Below, in pieces: positions 1 through 8,323 of a stretch of 34,630 nt of DNA. The first letter of the stretch is position 1; the number at the start of each line of letters is the position of its first letter. Under the pieces are notes generated by a model. It saw only the letters and a program-made list of their open reading frames with translations. It was not told the origin of the DNA and did no database searches. The position numbers and the translations under genes were made by a program. The DNA is from an uncultured Pseudomonadota bacterium (lineage in GTDB: Bacteria > Myxococcota_A > UBA796 > UBA9615): NCBI GenBank assembly GCA_937891735.1, contig CALAGR010000196.1:1-34630 (forward strand), read 5' to 3'.

Positions 1-1669
1 GGCCCGTGTCCTTGGGAACGGCGTCGAGCTCCATCCGCAGGAGTGGGCCGCCGTTCAGCGCCCGGGCGACCGTCTTCATGTACTCGGTCGCGGCCAGCGG
101 TTCGTCGTAGGTGGCGATGGCGTCGGGGTGGTCGATCCGGCCTTGCCGGAAGTCCTCGGCCCGACGCGCGACGGCGAGGAGCGCCTCCTGGTTCGCGTCA
201 GGATGGGAGGCGTAGAGCGGAAGGTCCGTGTTCATCGCCGCCATGTGGTGGTCGTAGATCGGCGGAGAGTCGATCCCCAGGATCTCCGAGAGACCTGAAA
301 CCGGCGTCGTCGTCGGCATGTGGCAGTGGTTGCAGTCGGCGGGGAGATCCTCCCGCTTCGGAATGGCCACCTGGACCGCGCCGGTGATGGCCGCGCCCAT
401 GTCCGGGCTCAGCAGCACCCGGTGGCACGCCCGGCACATCGTGCCGTCCGTCGAATGCTCGTAGACCTCGAAGCCGGCCCGATGCCGACGGGGATCCAGA
501 AGGATGTTTGCGTTGCGGTGTTCGACTGTCGCGCCCGGGTAGCGGAAAGGCGCTCGATAGACGAAGCCGCCGTTGCCTGCGGGTCGTCCCTGGATCTCCG
601 CGATCGACAGGTGGCAGGTCAAGCAGTTCACCCCCTCGCCCGGTGGAGGAGCGCCGTCACGGTAGTCACGGCTCACGGTGCCGGCGAGGACGCGGACGGG
701 ATCGTGGCAGTTCGCGCAGAACACGGCCTCCGCGACCCCGCGCTCCTCGACGAGGTTGGCCACGACGAACCGATACAGGTCATTGTCCGCTGAGAACCTG
801 TGGGCCGAGCCCTCCCACTGCTTGGTAATGGATGGATGGCAGCCCGCGGCGCCACACGATGCGGAGTCGTTCAGCAGCGCTTCGTCAAACGTCCGTACCG
901 GAGGCGCGCTCCGCTCCGCGGCGGTCATCGGGACGGAGATCGTGTTCCCCCTGGTGGGAGCCCGGAACTGCTGGGCGGGGACCACGACCTCGATGAACCC
1001 GGCCACTGCCCAGAGCCCGGTCGCAGATCCGATGGTCAGGAAGGCGACGGTGCGGGCGCGAAGGTCGTCCCCCCGGATCCAGCGTCGAGCCCAGCCCAGG
1101 TGCGGGACGAGGAGCGCGATCGTGAGGATCCCCAGCAGGGAGTGGGCGTGCTGGACCGGAACTCTGCCGTCTCCTCGAAGCGCCCAGGCGATCAGGCCGC
1201 TCAGCAGCGCAGCGGCGAGCCCCACGACCAGCACGGCCCCGGTGATCGCTCCCCCCCGAGAGCTCTTCTTGAGAGCCAGGGCACCTGCCAGGACAAGCAG
1301 CGCGCCCAACGACGCCCACGCCAACACCCGTCCGATCTCGCCGCCCCCGACATCGTCGGACCCGGCCAGGAAGATCAGGCCCGCCGCGACCGCGCCGGTG
1401 CCCCCGACCGCCGAAGCCAGGGCCACCGGTGCGCGGCGGTCCGGGTTGCGGGCGATGTGGAACAGAACCCCCGGGAAGAACAAGGCGAGGAGCGCGAGCC
1501 CCGTGATCACATGGACGCGAAGGACTGGGAAGTACTGCGGCCAGCGGACTCCTGCCAGCACGACGTACATCGCCGAGAGCATGCAGACGGCCAGGACGAC
1601 GAGGAGGACCTGCTCGACGGCAGACGGCTTGCTGGGCTTGGGCATGCGGTTGGAGTCGTCTGACAGCAT
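1..1669 (-). CDS. Membrane-anchored multihaem cytochrome, 3' end outside window
   Basis: The frame is open from an ATG at 1669 to the window edge, giving at least 556 residues; the C-terminus is missing. The N-terminal ~230 residues hold several hydrophobic segments with histidine pairs H53/H71 and H176/H190, suited to b-type haem. A periplasmic region follows with five c-haem sites: C272-H278 (CX4CH), CANCH at 318, CLTCH at 349, CRACH at 412 and CNHCH at 446. The first site lies in a C...CH...QW.GSAH context typical of cytochrome c554-like multihaem proteins. It is a paralogue of the next gene upstream, 43 nt away on the same strand, so the two are probably one operon. Likely role: moving electrons from the quinone pool to a periplasmic acceptor or oxidoreductase. 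The substrate is unknown. The gene family is secure; the function is inferred. Confidence 0.85.
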   Translation of the reverse strand, partial: MLSDDSNRMPKPSKPSAVEQVLLVVLAVCMLSAMYVVLAGVRWPQYFPVLRVHVITGLALLALFFPGVLFHIARNPDRRAPVALASAVGGTGAVAAGLIFLAGSDDVGGGEIGRVLAWASLGALLVLAGALALKKSSRGGAITGAVLVVGLAAALLSGLIAWALRGDGRVPVQHAHSLLGILTIALLVPHLGWARRWIRGDDLRARTVAFLTIGSATGLWAVAGFIEVVVPAQQFRAPTRGNTISVPMTAAERSAPPVRTFDEALLNDSASCGAAGCHPSITKQWEGSAHRFSADNDLYRFVVANLVEERGVAEAVFCANCHDPVRVLAGTVSRDYRDGAPPPGEGVNCLTCHLSIAEIQGRPAGNGGFVYRAPFRYPGATVEHRNANILLDPRRHRAGFEVYEHSTDGTMCRACHRVLLSPDMGAAITGAVQVAIPKREDLPADCNHCHMPTTTPVSGLSEILGIDSPPIYDHHMAAMNTDLPLYASHPDANQEALLAVARRAEDFRQGRIDHPDAIATYDEPLAATEYMKTVARALNGGPLLRMELDAVPKDTG

Positions 1670-1712
1670 GCCCGACCCTGTCCCACTCCGGCACCCGCGA
1701 GGCCCTCTCTCT

Positions 1713-3845
1713 TCATGGCACCTGCGCGGAGGCTGCTGCGAGCTCGCGGATCGGCATCGTTCGGCCTGGCCCGTCGTAGACCCAGTCCACGAAATCCTGG
1801 TTCGCGCGGCGGAAGTGCCAGGTCACCTCGACCGTCAGCGGCCGCGCCACGTCGGGCGGCAGTGGCACCTCGTAGGTGTCCTGCACAGACCCGCCCGAGT
1901 GAATGACCCGCTTGTCTTCCACCGCCGTGATCGTCCATACCTGATGCCGCTTGATGGGCTCGCCTTCGGCGTTGAGCTCGCGGGCTCCCAGGACGTGGGC
2001 GGCCGGATCGACGCGCAAGGACTCGTCCAGCCAACCCTGGTGAAAGACTGTCTGCGCGCCGGCGTCCCGAACCAGCACCTCCTGCCAGACCTCGAACAGG
2101 TCGAACGGCCCGATGGGGAACGGATGGGAGGCCCGGTAGTGCCAGGTCTGCGTGCGCAGACCGAGCGAAGAGCCCTCGTCGTCGACGGACAGATCCATCG
2201 TCAGCACACCATCCGGCGGGGCCACCGGCCCACCCTCCGGGATGCCCGGGCCCTTGGGCTGGAGCGACGGATGAAGCAGTTCGCCCTGAACGTCCCCCGC
2301 CAGGAACGCCTCGACCCTCTCGGCCGAGCGCTCCATGGCGTCGACATCCGCGTCCGGGTGGTTGACGTACAACGCCAGATCCGAGTTCAGCCCGATGATG
2401 AAGTGAGAGTAGATCCCGTATCCCCCGCGGTACCCGAACTCGGAGTTCACGCGCTCTCCGAAGGTCGCTGGAACCACCAGGTGGCACTCGATGCAGCCCT
2501 CGTAGCCGTAGAACTCCCGCTCGAGCTGACCGCCCGGGCCGGACTCCTCCGCAGGAGGCGGCGTTGGTGCGTACTCGGCGCCCGGGTAGTCCAAGGCGAC
2601 GACGCTCTGCAGGATGAGCGCCGGATCGTGGGGGCCGGGCAGCTGCAGCCGATGGCACGGGATGCAGCTCGGGCCCTTGATGTGGAAGTTCTCGACGAGG
2701 AAGTTCCGCATGTGGAACCGCGGGTCGACGGCGATGTTGTCGGCCCGGGCGACGTCGTCGGTGCCGGGATAGGGCCTCGGGCGGCGGAACTCGACCACGC
2801 CGTTGCGATGGGGCTCCGGGGCATCGAACGCCACGTGGCACCCGATGCAGGAGACCCCCTCACCGGGTGGTGGGTTCCCGTCGGCGTACGCCTGGGCCAC
2901 CGTGCCGTTGTAGACCCGGACGGGATCGTGACAGGAGGCGCAGAAGCCTGCCGCCTCCGGCCCCTTCTGTTCGACGAACAGCGCGACGACCTTCCGATAA
3001 AAGTCGTTGTCCACGCTGAACCGGTGCGCCGAGCCCCGCCACTGCCGATGCAACAGCTCGTGGCAGCCCGCGGCACCGCAGGACTCCGAGCCGTGCTCCG
3101 CGTCCAGGTCGAACGTGGTCCACTCGCCGCGCACGATCTCTTCGAGGGACGCCGGGGACTCCGCGGTCTCCCACCGGGCCACCACGCCGTCCCTGTAGAT
3201 CTCCGTCACGTGCTCCCACTGGTAGTGCCCGTACCAGAAGGCCAGGGCGGCGCCGCACAACAACCCCAGCAGCCACTTCGGCGTCTTGACCGGCAGGTAC
3301 TTCAAGGGGAGGTGCCCGGCCAGCAGGAACACGACCAGCAGCCCGGCCGCGGAGTGCCACTTGCGGGGCACCTGGGCTTCGTCGGAGCGCATGTACAAGG
3401 CCAGCCAACCCATGGCGATCGCCGCCAGCGACGCGATGCCCAGGGAAAACCCGTGGCGACCGCCCTGGGGCCGGGCCTCCTCCTGGTGGATCCGCGGCTG
3501 CGCGAACCCCGACAGCCCCACCAGGATCCCCGTCAGCAGGCACATTGCGCTCGCGGCGAACAGGAAGTAGCCCTCCAGGAGGGTCGCATCGCGAAACACG
3601 AACAGGGGCACCGAGAGCAACACGAGGCCTACCGCGGCTTGACGAAACCTGCGGCCCGATGAGCGATAGCGGCGCAGGTGTCTGACCATCAGGGGCGCCG
3701 CGATGATCGTCAGCACGATCCCGCTCATCACGTGCAGATCGAGGACCTGGAAGTACAGGGCCCACCCGGGGAACGCGATCCAGAGATAGAGGCCCAAAGC
3801 AGCGCAGAGGATGAAGACCGTGAAGCCGATGAGGTCCAGGCGCAC
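1713..3845 (-). CDS. Membrane-anchored pentahaem cytochrome c
   Basis: 710 residues. It starts at GTG 3845, preceded by an AGGAG ribosome site 6 nt away. Residues 1-215 contain about five to six membrane segments with histidine pairs H38/H56 and H164/H178, the same 18- and 14-residue spacings as its paralogue. Five c-haem motifs follow: CX4CH at 256-262, CASCH at 302, CIGCH at 333, CIPCH at 394 and CIECH at 451. The C-terminal ~230 residues lack haem motifs and look beta-rich. The haem-binding part resembles the cytochrome c554 family. The protein probably takes electrons from membrane quinol through b haems and passes them to periplasmic c haems. It is the first gene of a two-gene unit. The haem count and topology are seen in the sequence; quinol oxidation is inference. 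Confidence 0.9.
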   Translation of the reverse strand: MRLDLIGFTVFILCAALGLYLWIAFPGWALYFQVLDLHVMSGIVLTIIAAPLMVRHLRRYRSSGRRFRQAAVGLVLLSVPLFVFRDATLLEGYFLFAASAMCLLTGILVGLSGFAQPRIHQEEARPQGGRHGFSLGIASLAAIAMGWLALYMRSDEAQVPRKWHSAAGLLVVFLLAGHLPLKYLPVKTPKWLLGLLCGAALAFWYGHYQWEHVTEIYRDGVVARWETAESPASLEEIVRGEWTTFDLDAEHGSESCGAAGCHELLHRQWRGSAHRFSVDNDFYRKVVALFVEQKGPEAAGFCASCHDPVRVYNGTVAQAYADGNPPPGEGVSCIGCHVAFDAPEPHRNGVVEFRRPRPYPGTDDVARADNIAVDPRFHMRNFLVENFHIKGPSCIPCHRLQLPGPHDPALILQSVVALDYPGAEYAPTPPPAEESGPGGQLEREFYGYEGCIECHLVVPATFGERVNSEFGYRGGYGIYSHFIIGLNSDLALYVNHPDADVDAMERSAERVEAFLAGDVQGELLHPSLQPKGPGIPEGGPVAPPDGVLTMDLSVDDEGSSLGLRTQTWHYRASHPFPIGPFDLFEVWQEVLVRDAGAQTVFHQGWLDESLRVDPAAHVLGARELNAEGEPIKRHQVWTITAVEDKRVIHSGGSVQDTYEVPLPPDVARPLTVEVTWHFRRANQDFVDWVYDGPGRTMPIRELAAASAQVP

Positions 3846-3874
3846 GTCACTCTCCTCTCGCAGGGGCGGCGCGC

Positions 3875-3880
3875 ATCATA
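3875..3880 (-). promoter_or_regulatory. Putative -10 element of the cytochrome operon
   Basis: Read on the minus strand, TATGAT lies about 30 nt upstream of the GTG at 3845, leaving a short leader that holds the AGGAG ribosome site. No convincing -35 hexamer is visible. Confidence 0.4.
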
Positions 3881-4060
3881 CCGGGGCAGGGATCGGGGAC
3901 GTGCGCGGCTTCGCTGTCCTCGGAGATCGACTCGAAGGCGAGCACCGCGAGCCGGGGGGTCGGGCGCCGCACTGGGCGACGGGATGCGCGGCCTCCGGGA
4001 GTGAGGTCGGGGGCCGGACGGCCGGGCCAGGTGCGTGTGTCCCGGGTGCCGCAGCGACTG

Positions 4061-4116
4061 TCAGATTTGCTCTGTTCCGCAAACCTTGCGGAAGTTGTCG
4101 TATTTGACAAATCTGA
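4061..4116. repeat. Nested inverted repeats, AT-rich
   Basis: Outer arms TCAGATTTG (4061-4069) and CAAATCTGA (4108-4116) are perfect complements. Inside them TTCCGCAA (4075-4082) and TTGCGGAA (4086-4093) form a perfect 8-bp stem with a 3-nt loop. A third palindrome, ATTTG-A-CAAAT, covers 4102-4112. The element is conspicuously AT-rich for this DNA. It could be an operator cluster, a small structured RNA or the relic of a mobile element; there is no T-run to make it a standard terminator. Confidence 0.6.
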
Positions 4117-4276
4117 GAGTGGGCCCGGCTCGATCCGCATCGCCCGTGCGGCCCGCCATCGTCGGGATGACCCTGTTTACGCCGGACCTGGGCACGTACG
4201 GGCAGGTGCTGCCGGGGCGAAAGCTGCTGCGGGAGCAGGGCTGCTAACAGCACCTCGCGAGCGGCAAGGAGAGTCC

Positions 4277-4471
4277 GTGGGCGGCGCGTTCCACCTGAGC
4301 GATCCCCGGGGGCGGCCCCTGCCGCCGGAGCTCGCCGATGGCCTGGCCCATCGAGCGGTGTACGACAGCGCCGCGGCGGCTCGGCTCCTCGGGCCGTCAG
4401 GGATCCAGGCCCCCCACGTGGCGGACTACGTCGGGCCGCTGCTCGACTACGCCCGCCGACGCCTGCTCTGA
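4277..4471 (+). pseudogene. Possible short-chain dehydrogenase C-terminal remnant
   Basis: A 64-codon frame from GTG 4277, with AAGGAG at 4266-4271 just upstream, ending at TGA 4471. It begins with a FHLSDP segment and ends with VYDSAAAARLLGPSGI followed by HVADYVGPLLDYARRR. From memory, both segments resemble pieces of NAD(P)-binding SDR/thioester-reductase-like proteins, where far more sequence separates them and the Rossmann GxxGxxG region precedes them. Here no Rossmann motif is present upstream in any frame, so a deletion remnant is the best guess. The ribosome site leaves open that it is a real small protein. It converges on the secreted-protein gene 1 nt downstream. Confidence 0.35.
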
Positions 4472-4472
4472 G

Positions 4473-5027
4473 TCACGGCGCCTGGGGGGTCTGCACCGCC
4501 CAGAGGTCGGCGGCGCCGCTGTAGGCCAGGGTGGCGCTGTGGCCGGTGCAGCTCGTGTCTGGTCGGCCGTGGTCGAAGATGCCGCACGTCCCCACCGGGA
4601 CCAGGGGGCACGCGCGGTGCATGGTCACGGCGTTGGGGCCGGCGTTCAGCCAGAACTGGCCGAGGAAGAGCCGCTCCGTCGAGCGTCCCCTGGGGTTGCT
4701 CGGATCCGCCACGCGGATCCGCCCGCTCTCGTGCTGCTCCAGCGTCCCATCGGTCGAGGGCGCGCCGTCATACAGCCAGTACCAGCCGTGCTTCTTCACG
4801 GCGAGCACGGAGGTGTCCTCGGGGCGATGCCCCGGCGCGGCGTCCAGCCGGGCGTCCAGCCGGGCGTCCACGGGGGCCACGCTCACGTCGCAGACGAGGT
4901 GCTGACCCTGCCCGCTCCAGGGCAGTGGGGTGGCCGCGTCCAGCGGGTCTGCGACCGCCGGCGAAGCGAAGAAGATGACGGCCAGGGTGGCCAGGACAGT
5001 GGATCGGGTCGCGGTGTGCTCGGTCAT
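4473..5027 (-). CDS. Secreted protein of unknown function
   Basis: 184 residues from ATG 5027, preceded by GAGAGG. The N-terminus is a Sec signal peptide: a short polar and basic stretch, a hydrophobic core around residues 11-20 and a probable cleavage site after AVA near residue 26. The mature protein has five cysteines, one in the N-terminal third and four towards the C-terminus, so disulfides are plausible. A short LDARLDA duplication near residues 54-62 comes from a 12-nt tandem repeat. I recognise no family. It is divergent from the SGNH-like gene at 5118, with 90 bp between them. Confidence 0.7.
   Translation of the reverse strand: MTEHTATRSTVLATLAVIFFASPAVADPLDAATPLPWSGQGQHLVCDVSVAPVDARLDARLDAAPGHRPEDTSVLAVKKHGWYWLYDGAPSTDGTLEQHESGRIRVADPSNPRGRSTERLFLGQFWLNAGPNAVTMHRACPLVPVGTCGIFDHGRPDTSCTGHSATLAYSGAADLWAVQTPQAP
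4840..4870. repeat. 12-nt tandem repeat, 2.6 copies, in frame
   Basis: GCGTCCAGCCGG occurs at 4840-4851 and 4852-4863, followed by a partial GCGTCCA at 4864-4870. Being a multiple of 3 it only duplicates LDAR in the encoded secreted protein, so copy-number change would not break the frame. Confidence 0.85.
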
Positions 5028-5105
5028 TTCGGGCCTCTCGGGTAGGCCCCCCTCACACGTTCAACAGTTAGGTGCGATCCACCTCGTCCGGCCACAGAAT
5101 CGGAC

Positions 5106-5111
5106 TACGCT
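5106..5111 (+). promoter_or_regulatory. Putative leaderless -10 hexamer, SGNH-like gene
   Basis: TACGCT followed by 6 nt and then ATG 5118. No Shine-Dalgarno is present. It is one of ten such TANNNT-ATG arrangements in the window. Confidence 0.55.
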
Positions 5112-5117
5112 CCGGCC

Positions 5118-6710
5118 ATGAGACGGCTGTCCACCCTTCGCCTGATCGGCTTTTCGGCCGTGGTGCTGACCGCGGTGGTGCTGGTCGGCAACCTGCTGGT
5201 CGAGCGCCTCGAGCGGGGAGGGCTGGTCGAGACGTCCCTGCCCGGCGACCGGGTGCAGTTCGTGGAGGAGCGCCTGTTCGCGCCGGACGGGAAGGGCTCC
5301 TGGCACACCACCCCCTATGCCGAGGAGAGCCTGATCCGCAGCCGCTTTGCGCAGGACAAGGACGAGGCGCTGCGGGTGTTCGTGCTCGGTGGCTCCTTCG
5401 CCATGGGCAGCCCGTACCTGCTGCAGCGGTATCCGGATCGGGGGGGCGGCATCCCGTCCTTCCTGCGGCGGGCGCTGGAGCAGGCCAATCCGGGGCGCAC
5501 CATCGAGGTGATCAACGTGGCGGCGGGGGCGCAGAACGCCGCGCGGGTCCGGTCGATCGCCGAGCAGGTGTTCACGCTGTCGCCGGATCTGCTCGTCATC
5601 GCGTCCTGCAACAACGAGGGGGAGCTGCCGCCGGGGGCGCTGCGCCGGTTCATGAACGAGCAGGGCGGCTACCGCCTGCTCAAGCGGATCGTGCAGGCGG
5701 GGGCCAGCTCGGCCGCCAGCCCCAGCTGGTACACGCCCCAGGACCCGGACACGCAGCAGGTGCGGCAGGGCTTCCGGGACAACATCCGGGCGGTGCTCGC
5801 GCAGGCCGAGGCGCGGCAGGTCCCGGTCCTGCTCGCGACCCTGCCGGTGAACCTGCGGTACCAGGGGTTCGACACGGGGGGGCACCTGATCGGCGACGAG
5901 GTGGCCATGCCGCTTCCCCCGGACGTCGCCCCGCCCGACGCGCTGCCGCGGCTGCCCTCCCTGACCGACCAGCCTGCCTGCACCACCGGTGTGCTGCTGT
6001 TCGAGGCGCAGGCCCATGAGGCCGCGCTGCCCCTGCTGAGGGACTGCATCCGGGAGGGTGTGTCCATGCCGCGGCTGGACCACGTCCTGCACGCCCACGT
6101 GGCCCTGGCGGAGTACGAGCTGGGGCGGGCCACCGACTGGAGCCGGCAGGTGCTGGAGCAGACGTTCGGGCCGTGTCTGGCCCAGGGAATGGCCCTGCGC
6201 TACGCCGGGGACCTGGACGGGGCCGCCGAGCAGCTCAGCTCCTGCGACGACGTGGCCGAGGCGACGCGCCAGCTCGGCCTGGTGGCGCTGGCCCGTCGGG
6301 ATCTGGCCGCCGCGGACGCGCTCCTGGCCCAGGCGGTGGAGCTGGAGCCCCACAACCGGTGCCGCCCCTCGTTCAACCAGATCCTGCGGGAAGAGGCGGC
6401 GCGGTCACCGGTGACCACGCTGGTGGATCTCGAGTCGCACGCCCGGTCCCTGTCGCCGGACGGCCTGCCAGGGCCGGAGCTGTACGTGGACTACTGCCAC
6501 ATGAACTGGCGCGGATACGCCGCCATGACGGGCCCGTTCCTCCAGGCGATCCCCCGGGTCCTGCCCGGGGTCGTCGCCGAGCCCCTGGACTGGGAGGCGG
6601 AGGGTCGGCGCATGGGGTTGCCGCCGGGGGACGCGGTCGAGCAGATCCGGGTCACGAACGACTGGGTGCGGGCCGATCCGATGCCCTACCCGCAGCTCCC
6701 CGGCTGGTGA
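5118..6710 (+). CDS. SGNH/GDSL-hydrolase-like membrane-anchored protein with helical-repeat insert
   Basis: 530 residues. The N-terminal segment at residues 8-28 is a signal anchor. An SGNH hydrolase core follows: GGSFAMG with candidate nucleophile S93 (block I), NVAAGAQN with G137 (block II), IASCNNEGE with N165 (block III) and DYCHMNWRGY near the C-terminus with D458 and H461 (block V, DxxH). Between blocks III and V, residues ~300-430 form an alanine- and leucine-rich helical region resembling TPR repeats and containing several cysteines. SGNH enzymes are esterases or O-acyl hydrolases/transferases, often acting on cell-wall or extracellular polysaccharide. The substrate here is unknown. 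The 3' end abuts the convergent GMC oxidoreductase with no spacer. Confidence 0.75.
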   Translation: MRRLSTLRLIGFSAVVLTAVVLVGNLLVERLERGGLVETSLPGDRVQFVEERLFAPDGKGSWHTTPYAEESLIRSRFAQDKDEALRVFVLGGSFAMGSPYLLQRYPDRGGGIPSFLRRALEQANPGRTIEVINVAAGAQNAARVRSIAEQVFTLSPDLLVIASCNNEGELPPGALRRFMNEQGGYRLLKRIVQAGASSAASPSWYTPQDPDTQQVRQGFRDNIRAVLAQAEARQVPVLLATLPVNLRYQGFDTGGHLIGDEVAMPLPPDVAPPDALPRLPSLTDQPACTTGVLLFEAQAHEAALPLLRDCIREGVSMPRLDHVLHAHVALAEYELGRATDWSRQVLEQTFGPCLAQGMALRYAGDLDGAAEQLSSCDDVAEATRQLGLVALARRDLAAADALLAQAVELEPHNRCRPSFNQILREEAARSPVTTLVDLESHARSLSPDGLPGPELYVDYCHMNWRGYAAMTGPFLQAIPRVLPGVVAEPLDWEAEGRRMGLPPGDAVEQIRVTNDWVRADPMPYPQLPGW

Positions 6711-8291
6711 TCAGGCGGTCGCGCCGGCCTTGACCGGGATGTGCGTCATGGCCCGCTCCGCGAGGGCGGTGATCGTCAGGGACGGGTTCACGCCGGGGTT
6801 GGCGCTCACCGCAGATCCGTCGATCACGAACAGCCCGGGGTAGCCGTGTACGCCGTGGTGCGCGTCGATCACGCCGTCCTCGGGGGTCGCGCCCATGCAC
6901 GCGCCGCCCAGGATGTGCGCCGTGGAGGGCACCCCCAGGAGCAGCTCGGTGAGCAGCGATATGGGCACGCCTCCGACCTTCTCGCTGAAGCGCAGGAGCA
7001 GGTCGGTGGCCTCCTTCATGAAGGCCTGGGGGGCGCGGGAGGGGTCGTCGACCTTCGTCACCAGGCCGCGGGTGAAGGCGGCCCGCCAGTCCCGACCCAG
7101 GCGCAACGAGAGCGTGCCCTCCAGGGTCCGCATGTACAGGAGGATCTGGGCGGATCGCGCCCAGTCCCAGATGAAGGTCGCGCGCACCCAGCGCACGGGC
7201 TGACGCAGGAAGCTCATCATCGCCGCGCCGATCCGGCTCGCGACGTTGGCGCCGGGGCCGTGGGGCAGCACGAGCAGGCGGAAGAAGCCGGAGCCGGAGG
7301 GGTACCGCACCGGCTCGATGTGGCTGTGCTCGTCCGTGTGCAGGATCGAGGTGATGGCCACGCCCTTGCTGAAGTCGTCCTTCGATCCGGGCACCACGGC
7401 CCCGAACAGGGCCTCGCTGTTGGTGCGCACGAAGTCGCCCAGGCGGGGGGACAGGGAGGGAAGACCCTGGGGATCCTCCTGCATCTGCAGGAGCAGCGGG
7501 ATCGTGCCCATCACGCCTCCCGCGAAGATCACACGGTCGGCGTGGAACGGCTCGACGGCGCCGCCGAAGGTGCGCTTTGCCTCGATCCGGTAGCCGCCCT
7601 CCTCGGGCCGCACCGCGGTGACCTCGTGCTCGGCCAGCACCTGCACCCCCAGGCCCTCGGCCAGGTACAGGTAGTTGCGGTCCAGGGTGTTCTTCGCGCC
7701 CACCTTGCAGCCCGTCATGCAGGCCCCGCAGAAGGTGCAGCCCGTGCGGTCCGGTCCCTTGCCGTCGAAGTAGGGATCCGGGACGGTGGTGTCGCTCTCG
7801 CCGAAGAACACGGCGACGTCGGTGGGGTGGTGGTGCTCGGCGCGGCCGATGTCCTTCGCGATCTCCGCCAGGACCTCATCCCCCTTCGTCCACTTGGGGT
7901 TCTTGGCCGCCCCCAGCATGCGCTCCGCGGTGACGTAGTGGGGGGTGAGCTCGCGCTTCCAGTCCGCCAATCCGCTCCAGGAGGGCGCCGCGAAGAAGGG
8001 GTCCTGGGGGCGGGGCAGGGTGTTGGCGTAGACCAGGGATCCGCCGCCCACGCCGACGCCGTGCAGCACGGTCACGTGCTTGAGGAAGGACATCTGGAAG
8101 AAGCCGCGCAGGCCCAGGGCGGGGTTCCACAGCCACTTGCGCAGCCGCCAGTTGGACTTCGGGAAGTCCTCCTTCGTCCACCGCTTGCCCTTCTCCAGGA
8201 CGAGCACGCGGTAGCCCTTCTCGGCCAGGCGGAGGGCCGAGACGCTGCCGCCGAAGCCCGAACCCACGATGACGAAATCCCAATGGTCCAT
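6711..8291 (-). CDS. GMC-family FAD oxidoreductase, cholesterol-oxidase-like
   Basis: 526 residues from ATG 8291; a longer open frame upstream is rejected because the FAD motif normally begins at the very N-terminus, as it does with this start. VGSGFGGSVSALRLAEKGY (G10, G12, G15) is the ADP-binding fold, and VGVGGGSLVYAN is the second GMC signature. The C-terminal HILGGACMG and DGSAVSANPGVNPSLTI segments bind FAD and carry catalytic residues. A CxxCxxCxxxC cluster at 185-195 (CTFCGACMTGC) is typical of the bacterial steroid/long-chain-alcohol-oxidising branch and may bind Fe-S. Likely reaction: oxidation of a hydrophobic alcohol or sterol. It lies 32 nt downstream of the acyltransferase on the same strand but has its own leaderless-type promoter, suggesting a lipid-related pair. 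Confidence 0.88.
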   Translation of the reverse strand: MDHWDFVIVGSGFGGSVSALRLAEKGYRVLVLEKGKRWTKEDFPKSNWRLRKWLWNPALGLRGFFQMSFLKHVTVLHGVGVGGGSLVYANTLPRPQDPFFAAPSWSGLADWKRELTPHYVTAERMLGAAKNPKWTKGDEVLAEIAKDIGRAEHHHPTDVAVFFGESDTTVPDPYFDGKGPDRTGCTFCGACMTGCKVGAKNTLDRNYLYLAEGLGVQVLAEHEVTAVRPEEGGYRIEAKRTFGGAVEPFHADRVIFAGGVMGTIPLLLQMQEDPQGLPSLSPRLGDFVRTNSEALFGAVVPGSKDDFSKGVAITSILHTDEHSHIEPVRYPSGSGFFRLLVLPHGPGANVASRIGAAMMSFLRQPVRWVRATFIWDWARSAQILLYMRTLEGTLSLRLGRDWRAAFTRGLVTKVDDPSRAPQAFMKEATDLLLRFSEKVGGVPISLLTELLLGVPSTAHILGGACMGATPEDGVIDAHHGVHGYPGLFVIDGSAVSANPGVNPSLTITALAERAMTHIPVKAGATA

Positions 8292-8298
8292 GGGGAGG

Positions 8299-8304
8299 AC
8301 GGTA
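8299..8304 (-). promoter_or_regulatory. Putative leaderless -10 hexamer, GMC oxidoreductase
   Basis: On the minus strand TACCGT is followed by 7 nt and then ATG 8291. A TGACCG 16 nt further upstream could serve as a weak -35. No Shine-Dalgarno is seen. Confidence 0.5.
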
Positions 8305-8323
8305 CCAGCGCACACCGCGCCGG

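Larger units (their letters stand above)
3846..4276. other. Gene-poor gap
   Basis: About 430 bp without a convincing intact gene. It holds the cytochrome promoter near 3875 and a nested inverted-repeat element at 4061-4116. A short open frame runs from ATG 4167 to TAA 4247 (26 codons); it has no ribosome site and resembles nothing I recognise. Base composition falls sharply at 4061-4116 compared with its surroundings. Confidence 0.5.

Noticed and set aside
678..3662. Very long open frame on the plus strand opposite the cytochrome genes
   Set aside because: Arg/Pro/Gly-rich translation with no motifs; the minus strand encodes ten haem-binding motifs in good frames.
4167..4247. 26-codon frame with ATG 4167
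   Set aside because: No ribosome site, no promoter-like hexamer at leaderless spacing and no recognisable sequence.
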